Shown in pieces: positions 25,816-34,680 of a DNA stretch of 64,000 nucleotides. Source of the DNA: Segniliparus sp051660745 (GTDB lineage Bacteria; Actinomycetota; Actinomycetes; Mycobacteriales; Mycobacteriaceae); contig NZ_JBOFQF010000017.1 in NCBI RefSeq assembly GCF_051660745.1, positions 62,001 to 126,000 on the forward strand, written 5' to 3'. The translations under genes and the position numbers were made by a program. Under the pieces are notes generated by a model. It made no database searches, had not been told where the DNA came from, and was given only the letters and a program-made list of their open reading frames with translations. The first letter of the stretch is position 1. Each line of letters begins with the position of its first letter.

Positions 25816-27070
25816 TTATGGGCGGGCCTTGATCCTCAGATCGCTTCTTCTGTGATGTCGGGGCTTGGCGCGGGTTAGGCGCTGGTGCTGTGGCAGCCGT
25901 TGGACGGCTTCGAACGCGAGGATGTTTCTCGCGAGCATGTGCCCGATCATGACGAGGATCTGCCGGTCGCGGTGAACGTCGTCATCCTGCCGCTGTAGAC
26001 GGGACTGTTGGGGGCGTGCTGACGGATACGCCGCTCAGACTGCTCCAGGGGCAGTGGGATCTTCCGACAGGCTTTCGGCTACGAGTAGTAAGCCAGGTAC
26101 TTCCTCAGCAGGCGAGTCTTATATAGACGCGGGTCTCGCCGCCGTCTTTCGCTCGGACGACGATCCATTTCCCGACGGAGCCACCGGCCGCGTCCTCCTC
26201 ATGCTCGCCATTGCTCGCGCCGCTCGCCTTCACCGTTTCGGCGAGGCCGCTGCCCTTCCAGTAGTTTTCGGCCCACGCTTCGGGAACGCCGGGGGTGAAG
26301 CTATGTAGGCCGGAGAGGTCTTTGAAGGACTGCACATCACCACTGGGAATATCGGCGACGATTTGGATCAGCTTGTCGCCCCCGCCCCCGATCTGCCGCC
26401 CTGCGGAGACCACGTGCGGCGCCATGCTAGCGACCTTCTAGCCTCGGGGCGGCTTTCGAGTGTCATGGCGACTTGGGGTGACAAAGAGACTCGGGGTGAC
26501 AAAGATATCAGGCTGTGGGCGGAGCCGTTTGCGGTTGATCGCGTGAATCGCTCTGCCCGGCCTCTCTGGTGCTAGGCCGCGGCATGAGAGGTTGGATGTA
26601 TCGAGGCTTGAGGCGGGTGTGGGCAGGGGCGAGACGTAGAGAAGCCATTAGCGCGGAACTCTCATTGTCGCACGTCGGATGGAGTTAGATCCGGTATGCT
26701 TATTGTGTATATCTAGAAGCATCGCTAAACGGTCGATTTTTCCTTGACATCCTTTTGGGGACGCATTAACGTTCATTCGGGCTGATGAAAGTTCTCCCTC
26801 GATTAGAGATGTGTTCGATAGGGAAAATGACTTGTGCGTATAAAATATGTGCGTGTAAGCCTGGCTGGGCTCGTCGGCATAATCGATATTAACCACAAGG
26901 GCTCCTTTCCTAGTGGTTAATTGTTTAGGGAGCCGCTTGTCGAAGCCTTGCGCCCTGAGGCCGTTGTCGGTCTGATGAACAAACAATTGAGCTGGCAAAG
27001 ATCCCCCGAGGGGCGTGTCGTGCAAATTATTGGGTCATAGGTACTAATTTACGAAAGAAAGGGCATTACC
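25816..27070. other. Relic and AT-rich intergenic region
   Basis: Minus-strand fragments of coding character lie at about 25816-26030: RKIPLPLEQSERRIRQHAPN in one frame, then, after a TCATGA overlap, MIGHMLARNILAFEAVQRLP in another, ending at TAA 25816. A 106-residue minus frame at 26105-26425 is listed apart. At 26471-26503 GGGGTGACAAAGA is repeated with 18-base spacing. From about 26640 the base composition falls sharply (many A/T runs), and no gene is convincing up to the TTG start at 27071; the promoter of the dioxygenase operon should lie here. Confidence 0.4.
26105..26425 (-). CDS. Hypothetical protein, possibly a gene fragment
   Basis: A 106-residue frame with GGGGDKLIQIVADIPSGDVQ, FTPGVPEAWAENYWKGSG and a C-terminal strand pair VGKWIVVRAKDGGETRVYIR. 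The amino acid make-up is protein-like, with an acidic low-complexity link in the middle. No family is recognised. It lies in a stretch of relics, so it may be the end of a longer lost gene. Confidence 0.25.
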   Translation of the reverse strand: MAPHVVSAGRQIGGGGDKLIQIVADIPSGDVQSFKDLSGLHSFTPGVPEAWAENYWKGSGLAETVKASGASNGEHEEDAAGGSVGKWIVVRAKDGGETRVYIRLAC

Positions 27071-27772
27071 TTGTCTAACTCTGCAGTGACGGACGGACCT
27101 CCGATCACGCATGTTTCGGCTGAAGAAACGTTGGGTGCGCTTGCGATGTGCCCACAGTCCGAAGTGGACCAGTTTCTTTCGTCGTGGCACGATTTGCCAG
27201 TGGACCCCTATCTGAAAAATGGGGCCACCTACCGCCGGCGTCGCTACGGGGCGTTCCGGGGGGTCGAGCGGATGGAACTCCAATTGCATCGGCCGTTCTT
27301 ACAGTCCACCCAGGTCAACAAGCTCCACGGTGGTGAGCAGCGGCTTTTCGCGCCGATTACCAGCGATGTTGCAAGCTCTGGGGTTCTAAAGACATTGGCC
27401 CTGCATTACGCCAAACGGCTCCCTGGGGATTTTGATTGGGAAAACGGAGGGATCGGTGTGCATCAAATCCGGATCACGACCTCTCGTGGTATGGAAGGGC
27501 TGCCCGCTCCGGAGGGGGTCCATGAGGACGGGCATCAATACGTCGCGCAGGTGTTCATCGGTAGGTCGGGCGTTGCCGGAGGGGTGTCCTGGCTCTACGA
27601 CCGCTCGCGTCGCCCGCTGTTGCGAGCGACGTTGACCAGCCCTTTCGAGGCTATCTTGATCGACGACAAGCAGGTGTTCCACGGGGTGGACCCGATCGAG
27701 CCCGCAGAAGGGCACGAGACCGGGCTGCGTGACATGCTGTTGATTGATTACTTCGAGTCTGATGATGCGTAA
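27071..27772 (+). CDS. 2-oxoglutarate/Fe(II) dioxygenase (PF10014 family)
   Basis: A 233-residue non-heme iron dioxygenase of the group that contains free amino acid hydroxylases such as L-isoleucine 4-hydroxylase. The metal ligands are visible: HxD at H151/D153 (PEGVHEDGHQYV) and the distal His at 204 (QVFHGVDPIE). RMELQLHRPFLQS and LLIDYFE are further family landmarks. Start is TTG with AAGAAAGGG seven bases upstream. First gene of a four-gene operon; it probably hydroxylates a small amino or keto acid that the next enzymes oxidise and cleave (inference). Confidence 0.8.
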   Translation: MSNSAVTDGPPITHVSAEETLGALAMCPQSEVDQFLSSWHDLPVDPYLKNGATYRRRRYGAFRGVERMELQLHRPFLQSTQVNKLHGGEQRLFAPITSDVASSGVLKTLALHYAKRLPGDFDWENGGIGVHQIRITTSRGMEGLPAPEGVHEDGHQYVAQVFIGRSGVAGGVSWLYDRSRRPLLRATLTSPFEAILIDDKQVFHGVDPIEPAEGHETGLRDMLLIDYFESDDA

Positions 27773-30638
27773 GCGCCCAGGCGACATGGTGGAACTGTCC
27801 GACCCTGCGGGCAAGCTCTTTGTACAAGAGCTTGCCCGCAGGGTCAAGAATATTCGCACGGATCCGGCCGTCCTCGCGGCGTATAGCTCGGATGCCTCTA
27901 TCTACCGCGTCGTGCCCAAGGCCGTTGCCGAACCGAGGGATGCCGACGAGGCTGCGGAGGCGGTCGCTGTCGCGATGCAGCACGGGGTTCCGGTCACTCC
28001 CCGTGGAGGCGGCACGTCGATCGCGGGCAACGCGATCGGCGGCGGCCTCGTTCTCGATTTTTCGAGACATATGGGCCAGATTCTTGATCTCGACCCAGAG
28101 AACAAGACGATGGTCGTGCAGTCTGGCGCGGTGCTCGGATCCATTCGGGCGAGAGCCGCAGAGCACGGCCTCACGGTCGGGCCGGACCCTTCGACCTACT
28201 CGCGCTGCACCATCGGCGGAATGATCGGCAATCACGCTTGCGGGCCGCACTCCGTCGCTTGGGGGACGACCGCGGATATCGTCGAACGGATCAAACTGCT
28301 TCGCGCAGACAGCAGCGTGTTGCGTTTAGAGCGAGGGACGACCGGCGACGCGACCCTTGACGCAACCCTCAAACAGCTGCGCGATGCGCATCTGGCGCAG
28401 ATCCGCACCGAGCTCGGCCGGTTCAGCCGCCAAGTCTCGGGGTACGGGCTCAACCGCCTGCTGCCCGAGAAGGGGTTCCACACCGCCCAGGCGCTGGTGG
28501 GATCGGAGGGGACATGTGGGATCGCCCTTGAGGCGTCGATCACGTTGGTTTCGCTGCCACCCGCCCGTGCCCTGCTCGTGCTTGGCTATCCCGATGTCTA
28601 CCAAGCCGCAGCGGCCGCGCCCGAACTCGCGGCGTCAGGAGCGCTCACAGTCGAGGGCATGGACGAAGCCCTCGTCAACGCGCTTCGAGCACGATCGGGG
28701 ACACCGCAAGGCGTCGGTCTCCTCCCTGCGGGCGGGGCCTGGCTGTACTGCGAGATCCCTGGAGCAAATGAGACGGACGCCTGTGAGAGCGCTCGGCGCA
28801 TCCAAGCCGCAAGCGGGGCCAATGGTTGTGTGTTCATCGATCCAGACCAGGTCGCGGCGCTGTGGAGCATCAGGCGCAACGGAGCTGGAATCGCCAGCCG
28901 CATGGCCGACGGAAGGGAAGCTTGGCCGGGATGGGAGGATTCGGCCGTCCCGCCACAAAACCTGTCAAGCTATCTGAGAGACCTGCACGCGCTTATGGAG
29001 GAACGTGGGCGGAGCGGGACTATCACCGGCCATTTCGGAGAAGGCTGCCTGCATCTGCGTGTGGACTGGGATTTGACCACCGCGGAAGGCATCGCCGAAT
29101 ACCGAGGATTCATCGAGTCTGCTGCCGATATCGCGATCCGGCACGGCGGCTGCGCATCTGGGGAGCATGGCGACGGACGCGCCCGCTCAGAACTGCTCAG
29201 CCGCACGTACAGCCCGGAGCTGCTCACGGCGTTCAAACAGTTCAAGCACGCGTTCGACCCGCAATCGGCGATGAACCCCGGCGTGCTTGTCGACCCGGAA
29301 CCGCTCGACGCCAATGTTCGCCCAGGCCCGGGGAGCGAACGGCATTCGCTGCCGATGCTCACCCTCGCCTCAGACCATGGTTCTTTAGCCTCCGCGGTGC
29401 GGCGCTGCACCGGGGTCGGCAGTTGCCGTAACGCCACGGGAGCCATGTGCCCGTCATTCCAGGTGACACGGGACGAAAAACACTCGACCCGTGGGCGCGC
29501 GCGCATTCTCAGCGAGATGCTCCGAGGCGAGACTTTTCCGGACGCGTGGCGCTCCACGGCCGTCAAAGACGCGCTCGACCTCTGCCTTTCTTGCAAAGCT
29601 TGCCAAAAAGAATGCCCGGTGAATGTCGACATGGCGGCCTATAAAGCAGAATTCCTGCACCAGCATTACAGACACAGACTACGGCCTCGCTCGCATTACA
29701 GCCTCGGGTGGCTACCTGTCCTCGCTCGGCTTGCGGGCGTGGCTCCCTCTGCCGCGAACGCGCTCGCGGAGCACCCGAAGATCGCGCCAAAGGTCAGCCG
29801 GATGGCTGGGCTCGAGGAGCGTCGCGGACTCGTGCCGTTCACTCGTCAAAGCCTGCGATCCTGGTTCCGCGCACGTCCAGAGGGGGCCGGGGACGGGCGA
29901 GAAACAGTCATGCTCTGGCCGGACACCTTCTCCAACCTGGTCGATCCTGCTGGTGCGCAAGACACGGTAGAGGTCCTCGAAGCGCTCGGCTACCAAGTCG
30001 TCTTGCCGAAGGGGCCGGTGTGCTGTGGTTTGACCTGGCACTCCACGGGGCAGCTCGGTATGGCGCGCGCAGTTCTGCGGCGCTCGTTGCGCTCGTTGCG
30101 AACGCATGTGGAGGCAGGGGGAACAATCATCGGCGTCGAGCCGTCATGCACCCAGGTCTTGCGGGAAGACGCCCGGAAGATCTTGCCTGGCTCAGATATC
30201 GCCGCCCGGCTGACGGAGCAGACAGTCACACTCGCTGAATTCGTCTCGAAGCACAAAGGCCGGTGGCCTTTCAAGAGCCTCGATACCACTGCGGTGCTAC
30301 AGCCGCACTGCCACCAAGAAGCAGGACCCGGGCACGCGTCGACGCTTGAGGTCCTGTCCCGGCTCGGTGTCCAAACGGATGTCGTGCGCTCTGGATGCTG
30401 CGGTCTGGCGGGAAACTTCGGCTACGAGCCGGGACATTGGGACGTCTCGCAAGCACTCGCCGAACGAGAGCTCTACCCCGCGGTGCGCTCTGCCAGTCCG
30501 ACGAGCACAATCATCGCCGACGGGTTTTCATGCCGCACACAGGTGGCTCAGGGGACAACTCGCGCCGCAGTCCATATCGCGGCGCTGCTCAAGAGCGCGC
30601 TTCCCCCTGTCAACTCTGTCGACCCGATTCAAGAATAA
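27762..30638 (+). CDS. FAD-linked oxidase with 4Fe-4S and CCG domains (D-2-hydroxyacid dehydrogenase type)
   Basis: A fused dehydrogenase of about 958 residues. The N-terminal half is a VAO/GlcD-type FAD domain (VPVTPRGGGTSIAGNAIGGG; GGMIGNHACGPHS; ALVGSEGTCGIALEA). Two ferredoxin-like cysteine clusters follow (CTGVGSCRNATGAMCP and CLSCKACQKECPVN), then two CCG domains (GPVCCGLTW, SGCCGLAGNFGYE) as in GlpC and LutA. Such proteins oxidise D-lactate, D-2-hydroxyglutarate or similar acids and pass electrons to the membrane chain. The start is ATG 27762 or 27765, overlapping the preceding stop; ATG 27786 is an alternative. Confidence 0.85.
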   Translation: MMRKRPGDMVELSDPAGKLFVQELARRVKNIRTDPAVLAAYSSDASIYRVVPKAVAEPRDADEAAEAVAVAMQHGVPVTPRGGGTSIAGNAIGGGLVLDFSRHMGQILDLDPENKTMVVQSGAVLGSIRARAAEHGLTVGPDPSTYSRCTIGGMIGNHACGPHSVAWGTTADIVERIKLLRADSSVLRLERGTTGDATLDATLKQLRDAHLAQIRTELGRFSRQVSGYGLNRLLPEKGFHTAQALVGSEGTCGIALEASITLVSLPPARALLVLGYPDVYQAAAAAPELAASGALTVEGMDEALVNALRARSGTPQGVGLLPAGGAWLYCEIPGANETDACESARRIQAASGANGCVFIDPDQVAALWSIRRNGAGIASRMADGREAWPGWEDSAVPPQNLSSYLRDLHALMEERGRSGTITGHFGEGCLHLRVDWDLTTAEGIAEYRGFIESAADIAIRHGGCASGEHGDGRARSELLSRTYSPELLTAFKQFKHAFDPQSAMNPGVLVDPEPLDANVRPGPGSERHSLPMLTLASDHGSLASAVRRCTGVGSCRNATGAMCPSFQVTRDEKHSTRGRARILSEMLRGETFPDAWRSTAVKDALDLCLSCKACQKECPVNVDMAAYKAEFLHQHYRHRLRPRSHYSLGWLPVLARLAGVAPSAANALAEHPKIAPKVSRMAGLEERRGLVPFTRQSLRSWFRARPEGAGDGRETVMLWPDTFSNLVDPAGAQDTVEVLEALGYQVVLPKGPVCCGLTWHSTGQLGMARAVLRRSLRSLRTHVEAGGTIIGVEPSCTQVLREDARKILPGSDIAARLTEQTVTLAEFVSKHKGRWPFKSLDTTAVLQPHCHQEAGPGHASTLEVLSRLGVQTDVVRSGCCGLAGNFGYEPGHWDVSQALAERELYPAVRSASPTSTIIADGFSCRTQVAQGTTRAAVHIAALLKSALPPVNSVDPIQE
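27801..27845. repeat. 20-bp perfect inverted repeat inside the oxidase coding start
   Basis: GACCCTGCGGGCAAGCTCTT at 27801-27820 is matched by its exact complement at 27826-27845, with five bases between. It lies 36-80 bases after the start at 27762 and encodes DPAGKLFVQELARRV. The messenger would form a very stable hairpin there. Confidence 0.9.
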
Positions 30639-30647
30639 GAGGATCAT

Positions 30648-31427
30648 ATGCGCATTGTTCGATTTCGTGACCCTGCGGGCGCTTCTTCGTACGGGCTTTT
30701 ATCCGATGACAACACCATCACAAAGATCCACGGCCTTTTCGACACGGAGCCGACGGGCGGGGATCTTGGGGGCAGGCTTGATACGGGCCAAGTGACGCTG
30801 CTCGCGCCGGTCGAGCCGTCGAAAGTGCTCGCGGTGGGACGAAACTTCGCGGCGCACGCGGCAGAGCTGGGCAATGAAGTACCCGAATCGCCCCTGATCT
30901 TCATCAAGCCGAGCACCAGCGTCATTGGGCCGGATGCGGAGATCGTCTACCCGGCGTACACACAATCGCTGCACCACGAGGCGGAGCTCGCCGTCGTCAT
31001 CGGCTCTCGTTGTCGAAATTTGACCCCGGCCGAAGTCCCTGACGTGATACTCGGGTTCACTTGCGCGAACGATATCACCGCACGTGATCTGCAACAGCCT
31101 GACAAGCAGTGGTGGCGGGCGAAAGGCTCCGACACATTCTGCCCATTGGGCCCCTGGATTGTGACGGACCTCGATCCTTCTGACGTGCGGATCACCGCAT
31201 CGGTGAACGGGCAAGTCCGCCAGGACGGCACAAGCGCGCAGATGATCCGACCGATCAACGAGCTCATTGCCCACATAACGACGGCGGTGACCCTGTTGCC
31301 TGGGGATGTTGTCCTGACAGGCACCCCAGAAGGGGTGGGCCCGCTTGAAGTGGGGGACACTGTTGCTGTGGCCATCTCTGGTGTAGGCGAGCTACGCAAC
31401 CGTGTCGTCTCGGAGGGGCGTGAATGA
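30648..31427 (+). CDS. Fumarylacetoacetate hydrolase (FAH) family protein
   Basis: A 259-residue FAH-family protein, used for C-C hydrolysis, decarboxylation or isomerisation of 2-oxo acids. The metal-site region is present: HHEAELAVVIG with the conserved glutamates, TCANDITARDLQ, KGSDTFCPLGPW, and PGDVVLTGTPEGVG. The N-terminal short domain ends with KVLAVGRNFAAHAAE. It follows the oxidase by nine bases and overlaps the exporter gene by ATGA. A role in cleaving the product of the preceding oxidations is inferred. Confidence 0.9.
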   Translation: MRIVRFRDPAGASSYGLLSDDNTITKIHGLFDTEPTGGDLGGRLDTGQVTLLAPVEPSKVLAVGRNFAAHAAELGNEVPESPLIFIKPSTSVIGPDAEIVYPAYTQSLHHEAELAVVIGSRCRNLTPAEVPDVILGFTCANDITARDLQQPDKQWWRAKGSDTFCPLGPWIVTDLDPSDVRITASVNGQVRQDGTSAQMIRPINELIAHITTAVTLLPGDVVLTGTPEGVGPLEVGDTVAVAISGVGELRNRVVSEGRE

Positions 31428-32143
31428 CTTTTGTGCTTGGGGCTTTCCTCATACTCACCATCGCTTCAGTCATCCGCACAGCGGCGGGGTTTGGTTTCGC
31501 GCTCGTCGCCGTCCCGCCATTTACCTTTCTCGTCGAGCCGTCCACCGCCGTCGTTATCGCGGCGCTCATGTCGTTGCCGATCAGCCTGTGGACGGCGATT
31601 CGCTACCGGCAGCATATTGAACGAAAGATCGCCGGTATTGCCCTCGTCGCTGGTTTGTTGGGAGTGCCGATCGGCATTTGGCTGCTGCACGCCTTGCAGG
31701 GGCGAGCGTTGGCGCTGCTCATCTCAGGGGTTGTCTTAACCTGCACAATTGTCGTCTGGCGGCGGGTCACGATTCCTCCGCGAGTGCCCCTTATCGCAGT
31801 CATAAGCGTATTTTCCGGGGCTTCGTTCGCCAGTACCGGGATCGACGGCCCGCCTATGGTCGCCGCCATGCAAAGCCTGCGGTTGCAACCGCAAGTGCAG
31901 CGAGCCACTCTCGGCGTGGTCTTCAGCTGCACCGGTCTTGCCGCGCTCGCCGGCTACAGTCTGAGCGGAAAGCTCACCCAGCAGGTCGGTTTGGGCTTGA
32001 TCATCGGAATCCCTGCGCTTTTCGCTGGCATCTACATCGGGGAACGGATTTTCGCGCGCTTCGACGCAGAACGGTTTCGCCGAGCGGTTCTGCTGCTGCT
32101 CATCGCCAGCTCTGTGTCGGTCATTGTAAAAATTATTGTCTGA
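31424..32143 (+). CDS. TauE/SafE-family membrane exporter
   Basis: A 239-residue polytopic protein with seven to eight spans and the paired-repeat structure of the TauE/SafE family (sulfite, sulfoacetate or organic anion export). Landmarks: IRTAAGFGFALVAVPPF at the start of repeat one and FSGASFASTGIDGPPMV at the start of repeat two. Translation is coupled to the FAH gene by a four-base overlap. It may export a product or import the acid handled by this operon. Confidence 0.85.
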   Translation: MTFVLGAFLILTIASVIRTAAGFGFALVAVPPFTFLVEPSTAVVIAALMSLPISLWTAIRYRQHIERKIAGIALVAGLLGVPIGIWLLHALQGRALALLISGVVLTCTIVVWRRVTIPPRVPLIAVISVFSGASFASTGIDGPPMVAAMQSLRLQPQVQRATLGVVFSCTGLAALAGYSLSGKLTQQVGLGLIIGIPALFAGIYIGERIFARFDAERFRRAVLLLLIASSVSVIVKIIV

Positions 32144-32195
32144 CCACAGGCGTCTTTGCCAAGGTCTTGTTGGCGCAGTAGCAGTGAATGAGCGG

Positions 32196-32957
32196 TTATC
32201 GGAAATACGAGGCGCCGTTTATGTCGAGGATCGCTCCGGAGGTCCATTGGGCGCTGGGCGAAGCGAGGTAGACGACGGCGCTTGCGACTTCTTCGGGGGT
32301 GCCGACTCTGCCGAAGGGGCTCTGCGACTTACACGATTCGGCAAGCCCGCCATGGATGAGCGAGCTGGTGCGTTCGGTCTCCGTCAAGCCGGGGGCAACC
32401 GCTGTGACTGCGATTCCTTTCGGGGCGAGATCGAGCGCGAGGGATTGGGTCATAGCGTGCAGGGCAGACTTGGCGGCTCCGTAAGCGGGGTGCTCGGGCT
32501 CTCCTCGGTAGGCTCCGCGAGAGCCTACCGAGACTATATGGCCCGGCCGCCCTGCCGTGACCATCTTCTGGACAACTTGGTGCGTTACCGTCGCTGTTCC
32601 GATCAGCGTGACATCTAAAGTCGTGCGCCAGCTCTCCACCCAATGCTCGAGGTTGCTAGTTGCGATCGGGTGAGCATTCGTGGCAGTCGGCGCCAGTCCG
32701 GCGTTGTTGACCAGCACATCAATCCCGTGAAGGGCGGTCTCGGCGGAATCGACGAGCGCCTTCGTCTCGTCGGGCCGGGTGAGGTCCGCGCGAAAAGAAC
32801 AGTGCTCGGAACCGGTCAGCGAAGCCAGCGTTTCTCGAGCTCCTGCAGCATTGGTCGAGTAATGCACGCAGACTCTGTCCCCAAGCTCGGCGAATGCGCG
32901 TGCTACAGCACGGCCTATTCCTCCGGATGCGCCCGTGACGAGCACGCCGCGGCTCAC
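32196..32957 (-). CDS. Short-chain dehydrogenase/reductase
   Basis: A 253-residue classical SDR: TGASGGIGRA cofactor motif, NNAG (DVLVNNAGLAP), catalytic Ser in VSVGSRGAY, YGAAK, and the C-terminal LASPSAQWTSGAILDINGA. The GTG at 32957 overlaps the stop of the VOC gene by four bases, which decides the start; an ATG fifteen bases upstream would also give a valid N-terminus. The pair is read from the GntR-controlled intergenic region. It faces the plus-strand operon tail to tail. Confidence 0.85.
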   Translation of the reverse strand: MSRGVLVTGASGGIGRAVARAFAELGDRVCVHYSTNAAGARETLASLTGSEHCSFRADLTRPDETKALVDSAETALHGIDVLVNNAGLAPTATNAHPIATSNLEHWVESWRTTLDVTLIGTATVTHQVVQKMVTAGRPGHIVSVGSRGAYRGEPEHPAYGAAKSALHAMTQSLALDLAPKGIAVTAVAPGLTETERTSSLIHGGLAESCKSQSPFGRVGTPEEVASAVVYLASPSAQWTSGAILDINGASYFR

Positions 32958-33382
32958 TGGGCCGGTTCCCATTGCTGGAAGACCTGCGAGTCGTCCTTGA
33001 ACGACTTGAACTCTAAAGCGTTGCCGCTGAAGTCCCAGAAGAATGCCGTCCACTGCTCGCCGACCTGGCCTCGGTAACGGAGCGTGGGCTCGATCTCGAA
33101 CCTTGCCCCGCCCCGCTTCGCGCGATCGACAAGCTGGTGGAACTCCTCGTGGGTGAGCAGAACTCCGAAGTGGGGCACGGGGACCCCCGTGCCGTCCACA
33201 ACGGACTCTGCAAACTCGGCGGCAGGAATTCCGAGGTGAGTGACGAGCTGGTTGCCGTAGCAGTCCCAATCAATCCAGTGTTCGGTCGCCCTTCCCTCGG
33301 GGAACCCCAGGACACCCCCGTAGAAACGGCGGGCCTCGTCCAAATCCGGAACTGCGACAGCGAGATGAAAGCGAGAACTCAT
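32954..33382 (-). CDS. VOC-family protein (glyoxalase/extradiol dioxygenase-like)
   Basis: A 142-residue protein with the two beta-alpha-beta-beta-beta modules of the VOC superfamily. FHLAVAVPDLDEARRFYGGV opens the first, and FFWDFSGNALEFKSFKD closes the second with the usual Glu ligand; His 5 of the first strand is another ligand candidate. The start at 33382 has GGAAGG before it; the longer frame would cross the operator. Substrate unknown; probable isomerase, lyase or dioxygenase of the same pathway. Confidence 0.82.
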   Translation of the reverse strand: MSSRFHLAVAVPDLDEARRFYGGVLGFPEGRATEHWIDWDCYGNQLVTHLGIPAAEFAESVVDGTGVPVPHFGVLLTHEEFHQLVDRAKRGGARFEIEPTLRYRGQVGEQWTAFFWDFSGNALEFKSFKDDSQVFQQWEPAQ

Positions 33383-33415
33383 AGCGGACCTTCCGTGGGA
33401 CGTATACCTAAACCA

Positions 33416-33431
33416 GTATTGTATACAATAC
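33416..33431. promoter_or_regulatory. Operator-like 16-bp perfect palindrome
   Basis: GTATTGTATACAATAC lies between the VOC gene and the divergent GntR gene. TTGTATACAA-type palindromes are typical targets of FCD-subfamily GntR regulators, so this is a likely autoregulatory and pathway operator. Confidence 0.75.
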
Positions 33432-33466
33432 AAGTGGTCGGTGCGCGACATAGAAGGCGGAGAAGA

Positions 33467-34090
33467 TTGAACGGTAAAGCTGGCGCGGTGTACGAGGCGC
33501 TTCGCGCAAGGATCACTTCTGGGGACCTTGTCGCGGGGCAGCGTCTGGACGAGGAGGCTGTTGCGAAAGCTATGGGTGTCTCGCGCACCCCGGTCCGAGA
33601 GGCCCTCGCTCGTATAGCTGTGGAGGGCTTAGCCGAGCAGGGCGCGCGGCGGCAGATGGTCGTCGTCGACATCCGCGCACGCCAGCATGAGGTTCTCCTT
33701 CTCCGGGTAGCGTTGGAGACTATTGCTGCGCGTGAAGCGTGTGCGGATGCTACGGAATCTGATCTCGACCAGTTGCGCGTCAACGTCGTACGGCAACGTC
33801 GCGCTGCGGCCGTCTGTGACCACGAGCGGTTTCTCACGCTGGACGAGGAGTTCCACAGACGCATGGCCGCAGCCGCGCACCTCCCCTTGCTCTCTCAGTT
33901 TCTCGAGCAGCTCGGCGGGTTCGTCCACCTGCTCCGGCTCGGCATGCCGACTAGCGCTCAGCATATGGCGTTGGTCGCTGATGAGCACAGCAAACTTGTG
34001 GACCTTCTGGAGCGCAAGGAGACGCAGCTTCTGCCTGAGGCTCTGGAAAAACACATCGCAGCGCTAGAACGGCCAGACGGCGGAGTCTAG
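33467..34090 (+). CDS. GntR-family (FCD) transcriptional regulator
   Basis: A 207-residue regulator. Winged helix at residues 1-70 (AVYEALRARITSGDLVAGQRLDEEAVAKAMGVSRTPVREALARI), then an all-helical FCD ligand domain with the metal-site pattern DEEFHRRM and EHSKLVDLLE and EKHIAAL. TTG at 33467 preceded by GGCGGAG is preferred; GTG 33434 would add eleven residues. It probably senses the substrate of the neighbouring pathway and binds the palindrome at 33416. Confidence 0.88.
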   Translation: MNGKAGAVYEALRARITSGDLVAGQRLDEEAVAKAMGVSRTPVREALARIAVEGLAEQGARRQMVVVDIRARQHEVLLLRVALETIAAREACADATESDLDQLRVNVVRQRRAAAVCDHERFLTLDEEFHRRMAAAAHLPLLSQFLEQLGGFVHLLRLGMPTSAQHMALVADEHSKLVDLLERKETQLLPEALEKHIAALERPDGGV

Positions 34091-34680
34091 GAACGAACCC
34101 GTCTGCGCAGCTATGGGCGTGACTGCCCTGCGTTTCAGCCTCCGCAAAGGACGAAACGTCCCTTGAGGGTAGGGATGGGCGCTGAGGCTGGGTGTTGCAC
34201 ATTCTGCGAGTGGTCTGCGTCCGATATCAATGGCTGAACCGTTGCGATGTCGAACTCCTCACCGGGAACGCTCAGTTCAGGAATATTTTCCGTGTTTTCG
34301 CAGGTCGGGTGGGGTTGCTCGTTCCGTGTTTTCCACGATCACGTTCCGCGGTTTTCCACGATCACGTTCCGCGGTTGTTTTTCGCGTATGCCCTGACCTG
34401 CCGTTCAGTTATTTCAGTCCAGTCCCGCGTCCGGACGAGCTCGCCGCCAAAGTCGGGCATGCCGTCATGGTGCTGCGCCGGGAGGAGGGCGGGATCCGGG
34501 TGCTCGGCGCTGCCGAGCTGGCTGAGGCTCGTCAGGCCGGTCTCGGACGGGCTGTCGCGAGGGCTGATGAGGCGGGGATCGGTGAGCACGGCAGGGGCGA
34601 TAAGTCGAGGCTTCATCTTGCCCGGGCACGAGATGCCTTTGGCAGATCTTTCGGAAGAAGCAGGCGTGCTACTGATCGGC
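34091..34680. other. Relic region with tandem repeat
   Basis: About 590 bases without a convincing gene. TTTTCCACGATCACGTTCC plus GCGG is repeated in tandem at 34329-34351 and 34352-34374 (23 bases). The second repeat runs into copy B of the 69-base repeat. A minus frame at 34362-34616 (84 residues, ending RAYAKNNRGT) contains that repeat and may be the least degraded copy of the lost gene. Confidence 0.4.
34356..34424. repeat. 69-base degenerate repeat, copy B
   Basis: Direct-orientation counterpart of 25592-25660: blocks CCACGATCACGTTCC, CGCGTATGCCCTGA and ATTTCAGTCCAGTC with the same spacing. The two copies flank the metabolic cluster 27071-34090. Confidence 0.6.

Noticed and set aside
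26648..27025. 125-residue minus-strand frame before the dioxygenase
   Set aside because: It lies in the AT-rich promoter region, has no ribosome binding site that I can see and no protein-like pattern.
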